Shown here in pieces: positions 50,090 to 57,863 of a stretch of 64,000 bases of DNA. Both the position numbers and the translations under genes were made by a program. The notes under the pieces are model-generated. The model searched no databases and was not told the origin of the DNA. It saw only the letters and a list, made by a program, of their open reading frames with translations. The stretch spans positions 1 through 64,000 of the IMG/VR virus record IMGVR_UViG_3300025030_000093; one strand, given 5' to 3'. Positions within the stretch are counted from its first letter, which is position 1, and each line of letters starts with the position of its first letter. Source of the stretch: a virus.

Positions 50090-51565
50090 TCAATATCCTG
50101 TATCTGAATCCGGCGCTTTATGTTGCTGTTCCAAAGAAAAAGAATCTTCATCGCTTTCCAGTCTTGCGCCAAGCCTTTCGGCAAAAGTAATCGCAAGAGC
50201 ATCCGCGCAGTCGGGACTACTCAAACCACGGGATTTCATGTCCTCTTTCCGTTCAAGTTGTATTTGCTCTCTTTTGTTATATCCATATTCCGGGCCAAGT
50301 AAATCGTTTATCAACTCCTGATCGTTTGGTATATCTGCATTTGCCAGCCATTCTTTCATCAGGTCCCACATTTCGGCGCGTTTATTCGCATACTTTCTTG
50401 TGTCTGAAGCGCGAACGCCATTCTGCACACCAATCCATCTATGCCCAAGTTGGTGTCCACGGTCTAATACGCCAGCGCCAAGGCCGTCCTCATCCACGAA
50501 TACAATGTCCGCCCGCCATTTGTTCTCTACCGCCACAAGGCGGCTTGCTACTTGCATCGTATCTAACTCACGGTACTTCTCGGTATGGATAATCTTTAAA
50601 CCGCGTCGTACCTGCATTACTGTTTGATCGTCACCGAAACGCGCCACGTCACAGCCAACACAGATCGGGCTGTACGCCATTTCCCGCAAATCGTACTCAC
50701 GCCCAACGGCGGCATTTACAAGATCATTACCGATAAACTGCGTAGAAGCAGCGCGAGGAAATTGCCCAAGACCATGAACGCGCACAAAGTCGCTATCTTC
50801 ACCGTAATCCTCTACCCACTGCTTGAACTTCGTTAAGTTGCGACTCGACATCTTACAGGTGCGTATGTCCAACTGAAAACGATGCCAACGGTGCATGAGT
50901 CTGCCGAAGCATTCACGGAAACGACCCACGTTGCGCGTCGGGTTTCCCAAGACTATCCAAATACTGTTAGGTTCTGTAAAAGCACCTTCGCTTGCTTCCC
51001 AAATAGTGTCCGCTATAGAACTGCCTTCATCAAAAATAAACAGTGTTGCCTGCCCGTGGGTTCCAGCGAAAGCCTCTGGCTTCTGTTCGTTCCACGGGAT
51101 AGCCGAAGCGTACCATGTTTTCTGTTCATTCTGCCGGTAATACTTGGTAGCCGTCCAGACAAACCAATGGCCGTTCAGCGCCCTGGTTTGCCACAGCGCC
51201 ACTTCACGCCATGTCTTTGTATCTAACTGTGTGGCAGTATTGGCCGTAACTACGATACGCGGATTCTTAAAGCAACTATTAAACCAATGTACCAACCATG
51301 CGGCCAGAGCACCCTTGCCAACGCCGTTACCACTGGCGACAGCTATCTGCAAAGATTCTGTCTTGTATTTGCCGGACGCATAATAATCCTCGATAACCGC
51401 CATTACATCGTCTTGCCACTTATCAGGTCCGGCTTCATTCGCCAGTTCCGTTCCCGGAGCACCCCACGGATAAATGACACGCACAAAGGAACGCGGTTTC
51501 TGGCGATACTCCACACAGATTTGAGCCAAGCGTTCATCGAGCGTCAGGTTAGGATCAAACGTCAT
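50090..51565 (-). CDS. Terminase large subunit
   Basis: This 491-residue protein is the packaging motor. Walker A is ASGNGVGKG (77-85), Walker B is LFIFDEG (175-181), and a GNPTRN motif near 207 serves coupling. The RNase H-type nuclease has D306 in GCDVARFGDD, D358 and D360 in VFVDEDG, and D454 in SPDCADAL. It cuts and drives DNA into the head through the portal, encoded just downstream. The start overlaps a small zinc-ribbon gene. Confidence 0.92.
   Translation of the reverse strand: MTFDPNLTLDERLAQICVEYRQKPRSFVRVIYPWGAPGTELANEAGPDKWQDDVMAVIEDYYASGKYKTESLQIAVASGNGVGKGALAAWLVHWFNSCFKNPRIVVTANTATQLDTKTWREVALWQTRALNGHWFVWTATKYYRQNEQKTWYASAIPWNEQKPEAFAGTHGQATLFIFDEGSSIADTIWEASEGAFTEPNSIWIVLGNPTRNVGRFRECFGRLMHRWHRFQLDIRTCKMSSRNLTKFKQWVEDYGEDSDFVRVHGLGQFPRAASTQFIGNDLVNAAVGREYDLREMAYSPICVGCDVARFGDDQTVMQVRRGLKIIHTEKYRELDTMQVASRLVAVENKWRADIVFVDEDGLGAGVLDRGHQLGHRWIGVQNGVRASDTRKYANKRAEMWDLMKEWLANADIPNDQELINDLLGPEYGYNKREQIQLERKEDMKSRGLSSPDCADALAITFAERLGARLESDEDSFSLEQQHKAPDSDTGY
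50092..50106. repeat. 15-bp direct repeat, copy 2
   Basis: Identical to 49842-49856; it covers the last codons of the terminase gene. Confidence 0.8.
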
Positions 51566-51696
51566 TCAGCTTCTGCTTTCTCCCAAAACTCGACCACATA
51601 TTCAGTGCCGCAAACAGAACATTCGATCATTTCTGGCAGTATATCGCCCTCAAAAAAGAAGCCTGGATTTTCATAACCGCAATTTGGACAGGCCAT
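51562..51696 (-). CDS. Zinc-ribbon micro-protein
   Basis: The ATG at 51696 follows AAGGAGG. The 44-residue product is a bare zinc ribbon (CPNC at 3-6, CSVC at 26-29) with an acidic stretch. Its stop overlaps the terminase start. It may help assemble the terminase, by position only. Confidence 0.65.
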   Translation of the reverse strand: MACPNCGYENPGFFFEGDILPEMIECSVCGTEYVVEFWEKAEAE

Positions 51697-51713
51697 TAAA
51701 TGGCCTCCTTGTA

Positions 51714-52208
51714 TTAAGATATACATTCACTCCATTTGGGTGATAGTTTATATTTTACCGTATTGGAATATGTTACATTCGGCGGTGACCAATCAGGAAT
51801 AGACCTTGCCTTGCTAATCAGTAATCGCATATAAAACTGCTTTTCTTTATCCGTCTGTTCTATATATGGCTCAAATCGCCAATGGAGCCTAAGTGGTCCA
51901 CATTCCGCTCCTTGTGTATGCCTGGCTTTTTCTACCTCGCATAAAAATCGTATTAGATTCTTAAATCGCGCCTCTACGCCACTATAAAAGTTCTTATAGG
52001 GCGGCCTACATCCAAAACCATAGGCAACATAAGGCTCGCCAGTATCAGCCCAAGCAAAATTTGTATTCTCGCCCACTACTCCAACATAATCTTCAGCCCA
52101 CTCTTTGAGCCTGCGACAAAACGCTTCGTCGTTTTCAAAATTCGGTAACTTTAGTTGCGAGAAAAGAGGCAAAGCAAAGACACTGGCAAATAAACTACGC
52201 CTATTCAT
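51714..52208 (-). CDS. Putatively exported protein with Tat-like start
   Basis: This 164-residue protein begins MNRRSLFASVFALPLFSQ, a twin-arginine start followed by a short hydrophobic stretch. The mature part has cysteines (FCRRLKEW, GFGCRPPYKN, FLCEVEK). Finding an exported protein between the two terminase subunits is odd. No family is recognised. Confidence 0.55.
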   Translation of the reverse strand: MNRRSLFASVFALPLFSQLKLPNFENDEAFCRRLKEWAEDYVGVVGENTNFAWADTGEPYVAYGFGCRPPYKNFYSGVEARFKNLIRFLCEVEKARHTQGAECGPLRLHWRFEPYIEQTDKEKQFYMRLLISKARSIPDWSPPNVTYSNTVKYKLSPKWSECIS

Positions 52209-52209
52209 A

Positions 52210-52815
52210 TTATCCTTCTTTCTCTATCGGCGGCGGGACAAGACTTATAACGCCACTGTGGGCCGCTTCCTGTGCCTGCCGCTCTTTTTCCCGTTTCTCC
52301 GCGTCATCCAGTAACTTAGACGCCTCACCGTTGACATGCAAGGTCTGTTCGTATCTGTGTTTCCATTCGTCCCGGCGGCGGTTCGTTAACCATGCCATAG
52401 CCGCTGCCGTATCGGGCGGAACACTGCGCTTGACGCGGCAGACTTCTACACGGTGCTCCCCGAAAGCTTTCTTTAAATCATTCAGCGTGAGATTGATACC
52501 AGCCGCAGTTGCTTTAGACATCAGTTTCTTAGCAATAAACTCCACCGCCGGTTTCTCGGTAATCTCTTCGTATTCGTATCCGCAAGCCCTCTTGTAAAGA
52601 CCGGCCTGCACCTTCATGTCCGCAAGCTCTTTGGCGGAGTTCATCGCTTCCAATAGGTCGGGGTGAATCTGCCTGTGCTTACTGAGAGTAGATGCAGAGA
52701 TACCCAATTTGGAAGCAATTTCTACATCCGTTGCGCCTTGGCCGCACCACTTGGCTATTGTGTCTAAGTGTGGTTTAATATGCGTATTATATCTGTCTTT
52801 ACGATCAAAAGTCAT
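52210..52815 (-). CDS. Terminase small subunit
   Basis: This 201-residue protein has an N-terminal helix-turn-helix (AKWCGQGATDVEIASKLGIS). A helical oligomerisation region and the pattern NLTLNDLKKAFGEH follow, with TAAAMAWLTNRRRDEWKHRY near 140-160, which is typical of TerS. It recognises phage DNA and loads the large subunit. The start follows GGAGAGG. Confidence 0.82.
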   Translation of the reverse strand: MTFDRKDRYNTHIKPHLDTIAKWCGQGATDVEIASKLGISASTLSKHRQIHPDLLEAMNSAKELADMKVQAGLYKRACGYEYEEITEKPAVEFIAKKLMSKATAAGINLTLNDLKKAFGEHRVEVCRVKRSVPPDTAAAMAWLTNRRRDEWKHRYEQTLHVNGEASKLLDDAEKREKERQAQEAAHSGVISLVPPPIEKEG

Positions 52816-52823
52816 TTCCTCTC

Positions 52824-52994
52824 CTATGCCAATAAGTCTTTGATATTATCAGCCATTGCCCGGCTGATTTCAGGATCAAGTTCAATAGTCTGCTCGTTGA
52901 GCCTGTTGGAAAATTCATTAAGAATTTTCAACTTTTCTTCGTCGGATAATTGCGGTCCGTTAATGGCGTTCTTTATGTTTTGAGAAAAGGTCAT
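52824..52994 (-). CDS. Small helical protein before TerS
   Basis: The ATG at 52994 overlaps the upstream stop. The 56-residue product is helical and acidic (LSDEEKLKILNEFSNRLNEQ). It ends just before the TerS ribosome site. No family is recognised. Confidence 0.6.
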   Translation of the reverse strand: MTFSQNIKNAINGPQLSDEEKLKILNEFSNRLNEQTIELDPEISRAMADNIKDLLA

Positions 52995-54007
52995 TGTTTT
53001 CTCTCCCTTGTCAATCCAGCAGGCGTACCGATCCAGATAGTCATAAGACTGTCCAGACCGGAAGTATGACGTTCAACATATATGGCATGGATGAAGTTAT
53101 TCGGCAGGCTGTCATTGGTACTCTCGGAAGTGAATGCGGCACAATATCCGGTCGGCAATCTATAACTGACAACGCCGGAATCCGTGGCAAAGAAGGTCAA
53201 GTGACTGCCGTTGGATTTCCATTTGCTGCACGATATGTCATAAACGGTTCTTCCGCCGTAAGCATCCAGCGAGTCGGATATATCTGTCCAAAGTGTGTCC
53301 TGATCGAACCTTACCGCGCCTTGTGGCCCGCCAAACCAGACATCGTTGCTGTCATCCACGGCGATAGCGTAAACGCGGTTACTTGGCAAACCATCGGCTG
53401 TGGTATAGTTAAACCACGCACCCGGCCCCATATAAACCGTTGCACCACTATCCGTGCCAAACCAGAGATTGCCGGATGAATCGCGGGCCATTGAGAATAC
53501 CGTTGTCCCCGGCAACGAGTCCGTGAAGTTATTAAATACCAGTGTGTCGGGATCAAAGAAATACAATCCAGCGCCAGTCCCGTAAGTTCCGAAATAGACA
53601 TTTCCAAGAGTATCCGGCATGACGCGCCAGACATTGTTCGATACCAAGCCGCTGTCGGTGTTGAGTAATCTTATAGTACCAAGTGATAGACCTGCGCCAG
53701 TTGCCAACCATGTCGCGCTATTAACGGGCGACCACGCGAGGTCCCGCACATCATTGCGGGTATTAGGTGCAATCGAACTATCGGCGGTTAATATGATCGT
53801 GAATGTACTATCGGTTTCGGGTGAGGCATAACCAGAAGCCAGCGCCACCCATAGATTGTTGGCAACATCTGTCGTTATCGCACGCACCGGATTCTGCTTG
53901 AGCGAATCCTGTATAGTCAGGAAAGTAAACGTCCGCCAAGTAGCGGTTGTTATCTGTGACCACAAAAGAACCGGAATAAGCAAACACAACGCAAATAGTT
54001 TCTTCAA
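52991..54007 (-). CDS. Secreted Reg_prop-type beta-propeller protein
   Basis: This 338-residue protein has a signal peptide (MKKLFALCLLIPVLLWSQ). Blades repeat the two-component-regulator propeller motif: LVSNNVWRVMPDTLGNVYFG, then TVFSMARDSSGNLWFGTDSG, then LPSNRVYAIAVDDSNDVWFG. In bacteria such blades form periplasmic sensor domains of hybrid kinases. Here they stand alone, followed by no kinase. A role in surface binding or host sensing is possible. Confidence 0.75.
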   Translation of the reverse strand: MKKLFALCLLIPVLLWSQITTATWRTFTFLTIQDSLKQNPVRAITTDVANNLWVALASGYASPETDSTFTIILTADSSIAPNTRNDVRDLAWSPVNSATWLATGAGLSLGTIRLLNTDSGLVSNNVWRVMPDTLGNVYFGTYGTGAGLYFFDPDTLVFNNFTDSLPGTTVFSMARDSSGNLWFGTDSGATVYMGPGAWFNYTTADGLPSNRVYAIAVDDSNDVWFGGPQGAVRFDQDTLWTDISDSLDAYGGRTVYDISCSKWKSNGSHLTFFATDSGVVSYRLPTGYCAAFTSESTNDSLPNNFIHAIYVERHTSGLDSLMTIWIGTPAGLTRERKQ

Positions 54008-54399
54008 TTTACAAACCGCTCCCTGTTTTCAATATACGGCGCGACATTCTCCCGCAGAAACTCGACAATATCAAAAGCCTTTCCCTTCGGCGCTCCTAGT
54101 CTTTCAACGCACAGGTCGGCAATAGTCTGGATTTGCGTAACAAGGTTGTCTATATTCTCAGGAACACCGATAATAGAAAACTCTGGATTGACAAAAGAAG
54201 GTATATCGCCAGAAAGAATGATAACTTCGTTCTGTTCGTACATGATACTGATGGTTCCGGTGCGTGAATCAACGAAAACCTTCTTGATATATTTATCAGC
54301 GCCGCCCTGTACGCCCTTTTCGACCGTCATAAGATTGCGTCCGGTAGAAAACAGGCCGAGAAGGATAGCCGGATTAACGCGAAGGATGTATTTTTTCAT
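54004..54399 (-). CDS. Hypothetical protein
   Basis: The 131-residue product has a beta-rich middle (FVDSRTGTISIMYEQNEVII) and a helical end. It overlaps the next gene by 4 bases. An ATG at 54429 would add ten residues; neither start has a strong ribosome site. No family is recognised. Confidence 0.55.
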   Translation of the reverse strand: MKKYILRVNPAILLGLFSTGRNLMTVEKGVQGGADKYIKKVFVDSRTGTISIMYEQNEVIILSGDIPSFVNPEFSIIGVPENIDNLVTQIQTIADLCVERLGAPKGKAFDIVEFLRENVAPYIENRERFVN

Positions 54400-54406
54400 A
54401 AGGGGA

Positions 54407-54664
54407 TTATCCCTTTTCGGCAGAATCATCTTCTACCGTCTCAATAAACGCCTGAAATTTGCCGTCCTTTACGGCCTGCCTTATTTCCGCCACGCCCTTA
54501 ATAAAACGATTGACCGGCTGCCAATCTAAAGCCTTCCCGCAAGCAAAACACTCTTGGGGTGGCAAGCGCGACTCTATTGGCACTTCAAACTTAGCCCCAC
54601 AAATGCAAGCTATTTTAACATAACTTATTTCTTTTAAATCAGTTACATAGACTTTCTTGGTCAT
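54407..54664 (-). CDS. Zinc-ribbon protein
   Basis: I start at 54664 behind AGAGGG. The 85-residue product has CIC and CFAC pairs (IACICGAKF, QECFACGKA), then a helical tail with a WQPVNRFIKGVAEIRQ segment. Function is unknown. Confidence 0.62.
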   Translation of the reverse strand: MTKKVYVTDLKEISYVKIACICGAKFEVPIESRLPPQECFACGKALDWQPVNRFIKGVAEIRQAVKDGKFQAFIETVEDDSAEKG

Positions 54665-54687
54665 TTTCCCTCTCATAGGCGGTAAGG

Positions 54688-54754
54688 GGAGGGTGCCGGT
54701 GCCTGCATTGGGCTTTGGTTCCGATAGCAGAGGGTTCGACTCCCTCCCGCTCCA
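54688..54754 (+). tRNA. Degenerate tRNA-Gln(UUG)-like gene
   Basis: A perfect T-arm, GAGGG-TTCGACT-CCCTC (54730-54746), and an anticodon arm with loop CTTTGGT (54713-54719) give anticodon TTG. The D-arm is short (TGC/GCA around CGGTGCCT). The acceptor GGAGGGT/CCGCTCC has two mismatches. CCA is not encoded. It is probably a decaying tRNA-Gln. It lies on the plus strand inside a leftward gene block. Confidence 0.5.
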
Positions 54755-54769
54755 CCGTTTTAAGACAAT

Positions 54770-54840
54770 GACCCGGTCATCTAATGGCAGGACGCGCGAC
54801 TTTAAATCGTGATACGGGGGTTAGAGCCCCCTCCGGGCCA
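54770..54840 (+). tRNA. tRNA-Gln-like gene with UUA (ochre suppressor) anticodon
   Basis: The 71-nt cloverleaf has acceptor GACCCGG/CCGGGCC (one A-C mismatch), U8, D-arm ATC-TAATGGCAG-GAC, anticodon arm CGCGA-CTTTAAA-TCGTG, a four-base variable loop and T-stem GGGGG/CCCCT. With U33 at 54801 the anticodon is TTA, which pairs with the stop codon UAA. The D-loop and loop context resemble bacterial tRNA-Gln (CTTTGGA). The T-loop reads TTAGAGC, losing C56, so function is uncertain. Confidence 0.65.
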
Positions 54841-54860
54841 CTAATTAAAATAGATCAAAA

Positions 54861-55091
54861 CTATTCTGGAATTGGACCTTCCATAAAGGTTAAAAATATT
54901 GAACCATCTGGATATCGAAGATGGCTAAACGCATTGATTCTCGCATTGGCTACGTTCTTCGTAACATAAGCAATATCAAATGAATATAGATCAAATTCAT
55001 GGTCATATATAGCAACACTTAAATCCCCATATTTTGATTTTATATCCTCAAGATCGTGAATTAGCTCGGAAATCTTCAATGGATAACCCAT
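54861..55091 (-). CDS. Small conserved hypothetical protein
   Basis: I start at 55091 (MGYPLKISELIHDLEDIKSK). The 76-residue product continues with KYGDLSVAIYDHEFDLYSF, a pattern I recall from many phage-encoded small proteins. Its start closely follows the upstream stop. Function is unknown. Confidence 0.62.
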   Translation of the reverse strand: MGYPLKISELIHDLEDIKSKYGDLSVAIYDHEFDLYSFDIAYVTKNVANARINAFSHLRYPDGSIFLTFMEGPIPE

Positions 55092-55092
55092 T

Positions 55093-55326
55093 TCATAATT
55101 CCATCCCTTCCTGTGGATATACGCCAAGCTCCGGGTCCGTTCCATACTTATCCGCATAGGCGACAATGATTCTTGAGAGATTTAGCAGGATTTTTGTCTG
55201 TAATTCAATCAGATCGTCCCGCAGATCGCGTTCAAATCCGCGAACTTGATACGTTTCCATCAGTTCGGTGTGTCTTTTCAGGTCAATATCGCCTGCCGCC
55301 AAGAACATTTGCGCCTCAATTCTCAT
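55093..55326 (-). CDS. Helical hypothetical protein
   Basis: This 77-residue protein is helical (RDDLIELQTKILLNLSRII) with a short Pro/Gly tail. No family is recognised. Confidence 0.55.
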   Translation of the reverse strand: MRIEAQMFLAAGDIDLKRHTELMETYQVRGFERDLRDDLIELQTKILLNLSRIIVAYADKYGTDPELGVYPQEGMEL

Positions 55327-55371
55327 TCACCATAACAAATTTGCAGTGAAAATGCAAGACGTACGACAAAA

Positions 55372-55803
55372 TTATGCTTTTAGCGTCTTTCGGAACGCAT
55401 CGAGATCAAATTTAAGGCCCGGACAGGTCTTATGCAGATTATAGTCGCGGTGTCCTTTGACATTCGCCACCGGGATATTGAATATGTCCATGAGCGACTT
55501 GACCAGCCGGGCCAGTAAGGCTAATTTTTCAGGAGAAGGAGCCTCCAAATCATAATTACCGACAACACAAATGCCGATTGACTTGATATTCATGCCCTCT
55601 GTGGGACAATGAGCGCCCTGTTCAGTCAGCATACGGCCCACAAGGATTTGCAAAGTGCCTTCAATATCTTCCATGCCGTATTGATAGCCGATATCATTCC
55701 AGCCGTTAGTCTTTGTATGGTAATCTTTTATGTCATCCCACGATAAAGTCTTGCCGTCCGCCGTCTGGCTGTGGTGAATCAGGACATGGGTAATCTGTCT
55801 CAT
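55372..55803 (-). CDS. N-acetylmuramoyl-L-alanine amidase (endolysin)
   Basis: This 143-residue protein is an Amidase_2 enzyme like T7 lysozyme. Zinc ligands H10, H118 and C127 lie in HVLIHHS, KGHRDYN and HKTCPG. Y40 in NDIGYQYG matches the catalytic tyrosine. It cleaves between muramic acid and L-alanine in peptidoglycan at lysis. It has no signal peptide, so it needs a holin; candidates lie far away at 19156-20306. Confidence 0.88.
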   Translation of the reverse strand: MRQITHVLIHHSQTADGKTLSWDDIKDYHTKTNGWNDIGYQYGMEDIEGTLQILVGRMLTEQGAHCPTEGMNIKSIGICVVGNYDLEAPSPEKLALLARLVKSLMDIFNIPVANVKGHRDYNLHKTCPGLKFDLDAFRKTLKA

Positions 55804-55859
55804 TTGATCTTCTTTCTATCAATCGTGCAGCGCAGCATTGCATTAATCCTTTTCAGGCG

Positions 55860-56075
55860 TCATTTGCACCACGGAGCAACAAGCCGCCAAATTAACTCAA
55901 GCGGAATAAAAATGATAGGCCAAAAACATATAATCCCAAGAGTAGAGAAGAAAATCTCCCATCCTTTTTCTCCTTCGGTCTTAAAGTCATCCCAAAGCTC
56001 CACAGAACACCAAAACGATGTTGCCAGCAGTACCCATATAAGACATAGTTCATAGATCGCCAAATGGGAAAACAT
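55860..56075 (-). CDS. Small two-helix membrane protein, possible holin
   Basis: The ATG at 56075 follows AAGGAGG. The 71-residue product has hydrophobic segments at 3-22 (IYELCLIWVLLATSF) and 45-62 (STLGIICFWPIIFIPL). Being next to the amidase makes a holin role plausible. Confidence 0.6.
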   Translation of the reverse strand: MFSHLAIYELCLIWVLLATSFWCSVELWDDFKTEGEKGWEIFFSTLGIICFWPIIFIPLELIWRLVAPWCK

Positions 56076-56094
56076 ATTAATCCTCCTTACCATG

Positions 56095-56457
56095 TTATGC
56101 TTTGACTTTTTTGCAAGCACCCGTAATCTTCGGATAACGCTTTGATTCTATTGCGGCTTCTTTATAATCTTTACTTAAAAAGGTACAAGACGAAACATAA
56201 GTCGAATCCGCCTGTACCAACACGGCATCACAATGAATGACATAACCATTCAGCCCTGTATGTTTTCCGGTAGGGTTATTCTCTGGAATAACCAGCACCT
56301 TGACGCTCTCTGGTAATATGCGGACTTGACTGACTTCCTTGAGACCAATCCTAGTTTCGCGCCGAAGCCTCATAATCTGATATTCGAGATAGCCGCTTGT
56401 CGCCGAAGCAACACCAACCGCTATTATTAGGCAAATCCATATCCAAGCAGACTCCAT
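56095..56457 (-). CDS. Membrane-anchored hypothetical protein
   Basis: I start at 56457 behind GGGAGAGG. The 120-residue product has one N-terminal transmembrane helix (WIWICLIIAVGVASATSG) and an extracytoplasmic part with three cysteines (IHCDAV, SSCTF, TGACK). It sits in the lysis group and could be spanin-like. No family is recognised. Confidence 0.55.
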   Translation of the reverse strand: MESAWIWICLIIAVGVASATSGYLEYQIMRLRRETRIGLKEVSQVRILPESVKVLVIPENNPTGKHTGLNGYVIHCDAVLVQADSTYVSSCTFLSKDYKEAAIESKRYPKITGACKKVKA

Positions 56458-56496
56458 TCTTTCATCCTCTCCCATGCGGGAGAACTAAGATACACA

Positions 56497-56574
56497 CTAA
56501 AACAGTGAATGCCTCTGTAACGTCTCACTGTTAATTAGTGCAAATAAGAGCGCCGCAAATATCGTAGGGGACAT
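56497..56574 (-). CDS. Twenty-five-residue hydrophobic peptide
   Basis: The ATG at 56574 follows a strong TTAGGAGG. The peptide begins MSPTIFAALLFALINSETLQ, a minimal hydrophobic helix. The ribosome site argues that it is made. Confidence 0.5.
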   Translation of the reverse strand: MSPTIFAALLFALINSETLQRHSLF

Positions 56575-56626
56575 TAAACCTCCTAAAAAGTTGCCCAAAA
56601 TTATACACAAAATATTTTTACAGAAA

Positions 56627-56896
56627 CTAAATGCAATACTCGTAAACTCCCGGCAGGTAGTCCATCCCTAAGAGACGCTTGACAAACCAAGCCTTTATGC
56701 CGTCATAATCCTCAGTCATAAATAAGTTCCTTAACTCATCGTCAACTATCGGCTCTACATACACCCGCTGGCTGTACGCCGCCCAACTCCTAAACGCAGG
56801 AGCGAAAAGCTTTATTAGCTGTTCGTCAGAAATAACACGAGGCGCAGGTTTGCCAAAAAAGAATTTCCAAATTTCGTATGGCAGATCGTTAAACAT
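56627..56896 (-). CDS. Hypothetical protein
   Basis: This 89-residue protein is aromatic-rich (YEIWKFFFGKPAP, FRSWAAYSQRVYVEP). It starts in a TAATG overlap with the upstream gene. No family is recognised. Confidence 0.58.
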   Translation of the reverse strand: MFNDLPYEIWKFFFGKPAPRVISDEQLIKLFAPAFRSWAAYSQRVYVEPIVDDELRNLFMTEDYDGIKAWFVKRLLGMDYLPGVYEYCI

Positions 56897-57105
56897 TACT
56901 GATCCGGATTTTGGATAATGAAAGTACCCCCATAACTTCCAGTTTGCACTTTGCCGGTTTTATTAGCTTGCGCCTTGAGCGCATCACTAACTTCGCGCAG
57001 TCCTGAAGTTTTTATATACTCCTCGACGGTCTTTTTAAAGTAGGCTTCACAAGTTGGCTCTAACGCATGCACTAACTTGTTTAATTTTGATATACCAAGG
57101 GACAT
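56896..57105 (-). CDS. First clear gene of the leftward late block, hypothetical
   Basis: The ATG at 57105 follows TAGGAGGATAG. The 69-residue product is helical at first (KLNKLVHALEPTCEAYFKK), then has a short beta end (QTGSYGGTFIIQN). No family is recognised. Confidence 0.62.
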   Translation of the reverse strand: MSLGISKLNKLVHALEPTCEAYFKKTVEEYIKTSGLREVSDALKAQANKTGKVQTGSYGGTFIIQNPDQ

Positions 57106-57114
57106 TCTATCCTC

Positions 57115-57345
57115 CTACGGTAAAATAAAAAAGAAAATCAAAACAGTAGCGACATTTCGACAAAGGGTTGGGTCCCTCCGCGCCTTGCCACAGCACCGCG
57201 CCCCCCCGGTGGCCTCGGCCTGTCCGGGAAAAGGAGTCTCTTTTAGTTTTTCGGGAGTTTCCGGCACGGCTTCCAGCTTGATTAGGTGAACTAACGCAGG
57301 TTTATTTGACGTGGACAATATAAGCATAAAGGGCTTAAAATGCAA
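57115..57345 (-). CDS. Doubtful ORF upstream of the late block
   Basis: A TTG frame of 76 residues (LIKLEAVPETPEKLKE) ends in a TAG that overlaps the next ribosome site, as in an operon. There is no ribosome site before either TTG 57345 or ATG 57327. A run of seven G on the coding strand makes a frame change possible. It may be partly real. Confidence 0.35.
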   Translation of the reverse strand: MHFKPFMLILSTSNKPALVHLIKLEAVPETPEKLKETPFPGQAEATGGARCCGKARRDPTLCRNVATVLIFFFILP

Positions 57346-57435
57346 GATACTTGATAAAGGCGGCTATACATGAACAATCTAAGCCCCTAGGAGGCGCAAG
57401 GCAGCACGATCCGGGCGCAAGGCTTGTGCAGACAC

Positions 57436-57527
57436 CTTGCCTTATTATCAAACTTGCCTATATATTCTCAAAGTACAAGGTATTGTCAAGCTTGGCTATC
57501 AAGCTCTTATCTTGCCTTTTGCCTTAT
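57436..57527. promoter_or_regulatory. Repeated CTTGCCTTAT boxes in the divergent control region
   Basis: The 578 bases between 57106 and 57683 hold little coding evidence. CTTGCCTTAT occurs at 57436-57445, CTTGCCTTTT at 57511-57520 and TTTGCCTTAT at 57518-57527. The same box recurs at 59014-59023 (inverted) and 59411-59420, each next to a perfect TATAAT. It is probably an operator or activator site of the second rightward operon. Confidence 0.5.
57459..57489 (-). promoter_or_regulatory. Possible leftward late promoter
   Basis: On the minus strand TTGACA (57484-57489) is followed by TATATA (57459-57464) after 19 bases, slightly long. It would transcribe the late block starting at 57105. Confidence 0.4.
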
Positions 57528-57619
57528 CTTTTGCATATTACAACACACCAGCTATTAAGTTATTAGAGACACAAAAGACTAAAGGCAGTACATATAAGGG
57601 GATAGCCAAGATACAAGTG

Positions 57620-57636
57620 TTGGCATGATATATGCA
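57620..57636 (+). promoter_or_regulatory. -24/-12-like promoter or palindromic operator, copy 1
   Basis: TTGGCATGATATATGCA has GG and GC dinucleotides spaced as in sigma54 promoters (TGGCAC-N5-TTGCA, two differences). It also reads as an imperfect palindrome, TTGgCAT-N5-ATGC-AA. It lies 48 bases before the first gene of the second operon. Confidence 0.5.
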
Positions 57637-57683
57637 ATATACAAGTTAGATATTTTACCCTAACTTTTATCCGGAGGCCCGCA

Positions 57684-57863
57684 ATGGTACTACTTGACCG
57701 CGAGACGGCTAATCTGCTCCATGTTGCCCAGGCTATCCTAGCCCGTTTGGAGCTTGAGGCTCAAGAATCAAATAACGGTCAATTTACCTGCGCCGCGTTA
57801 TTGCCGGATTTGCGGCGGGCGATTGCCAATTTTGTCAACGTGGATCAAATAGCCGTCAAATAA
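57684..57863 (+). CDS. Small helical protein, first gene of the second operon
   Basis: The ATG at 57684 follows CCGGAGG. The 59-residue product is helical (AQAILARLELEAQESN). No family is recognised. Confidence 0.65.
   Translation: MVLLDRETANLLHVAQAILARLELEAQESNNGQFTCAALLPDLRRAIANFVNVDQIAVK

Noticed and set aside
57115-57345. Frameshift gene at a run of seven G
   Set aside because: No conserved second half was recognised in another frame, so only a doubtful single-frame ORF is listed.
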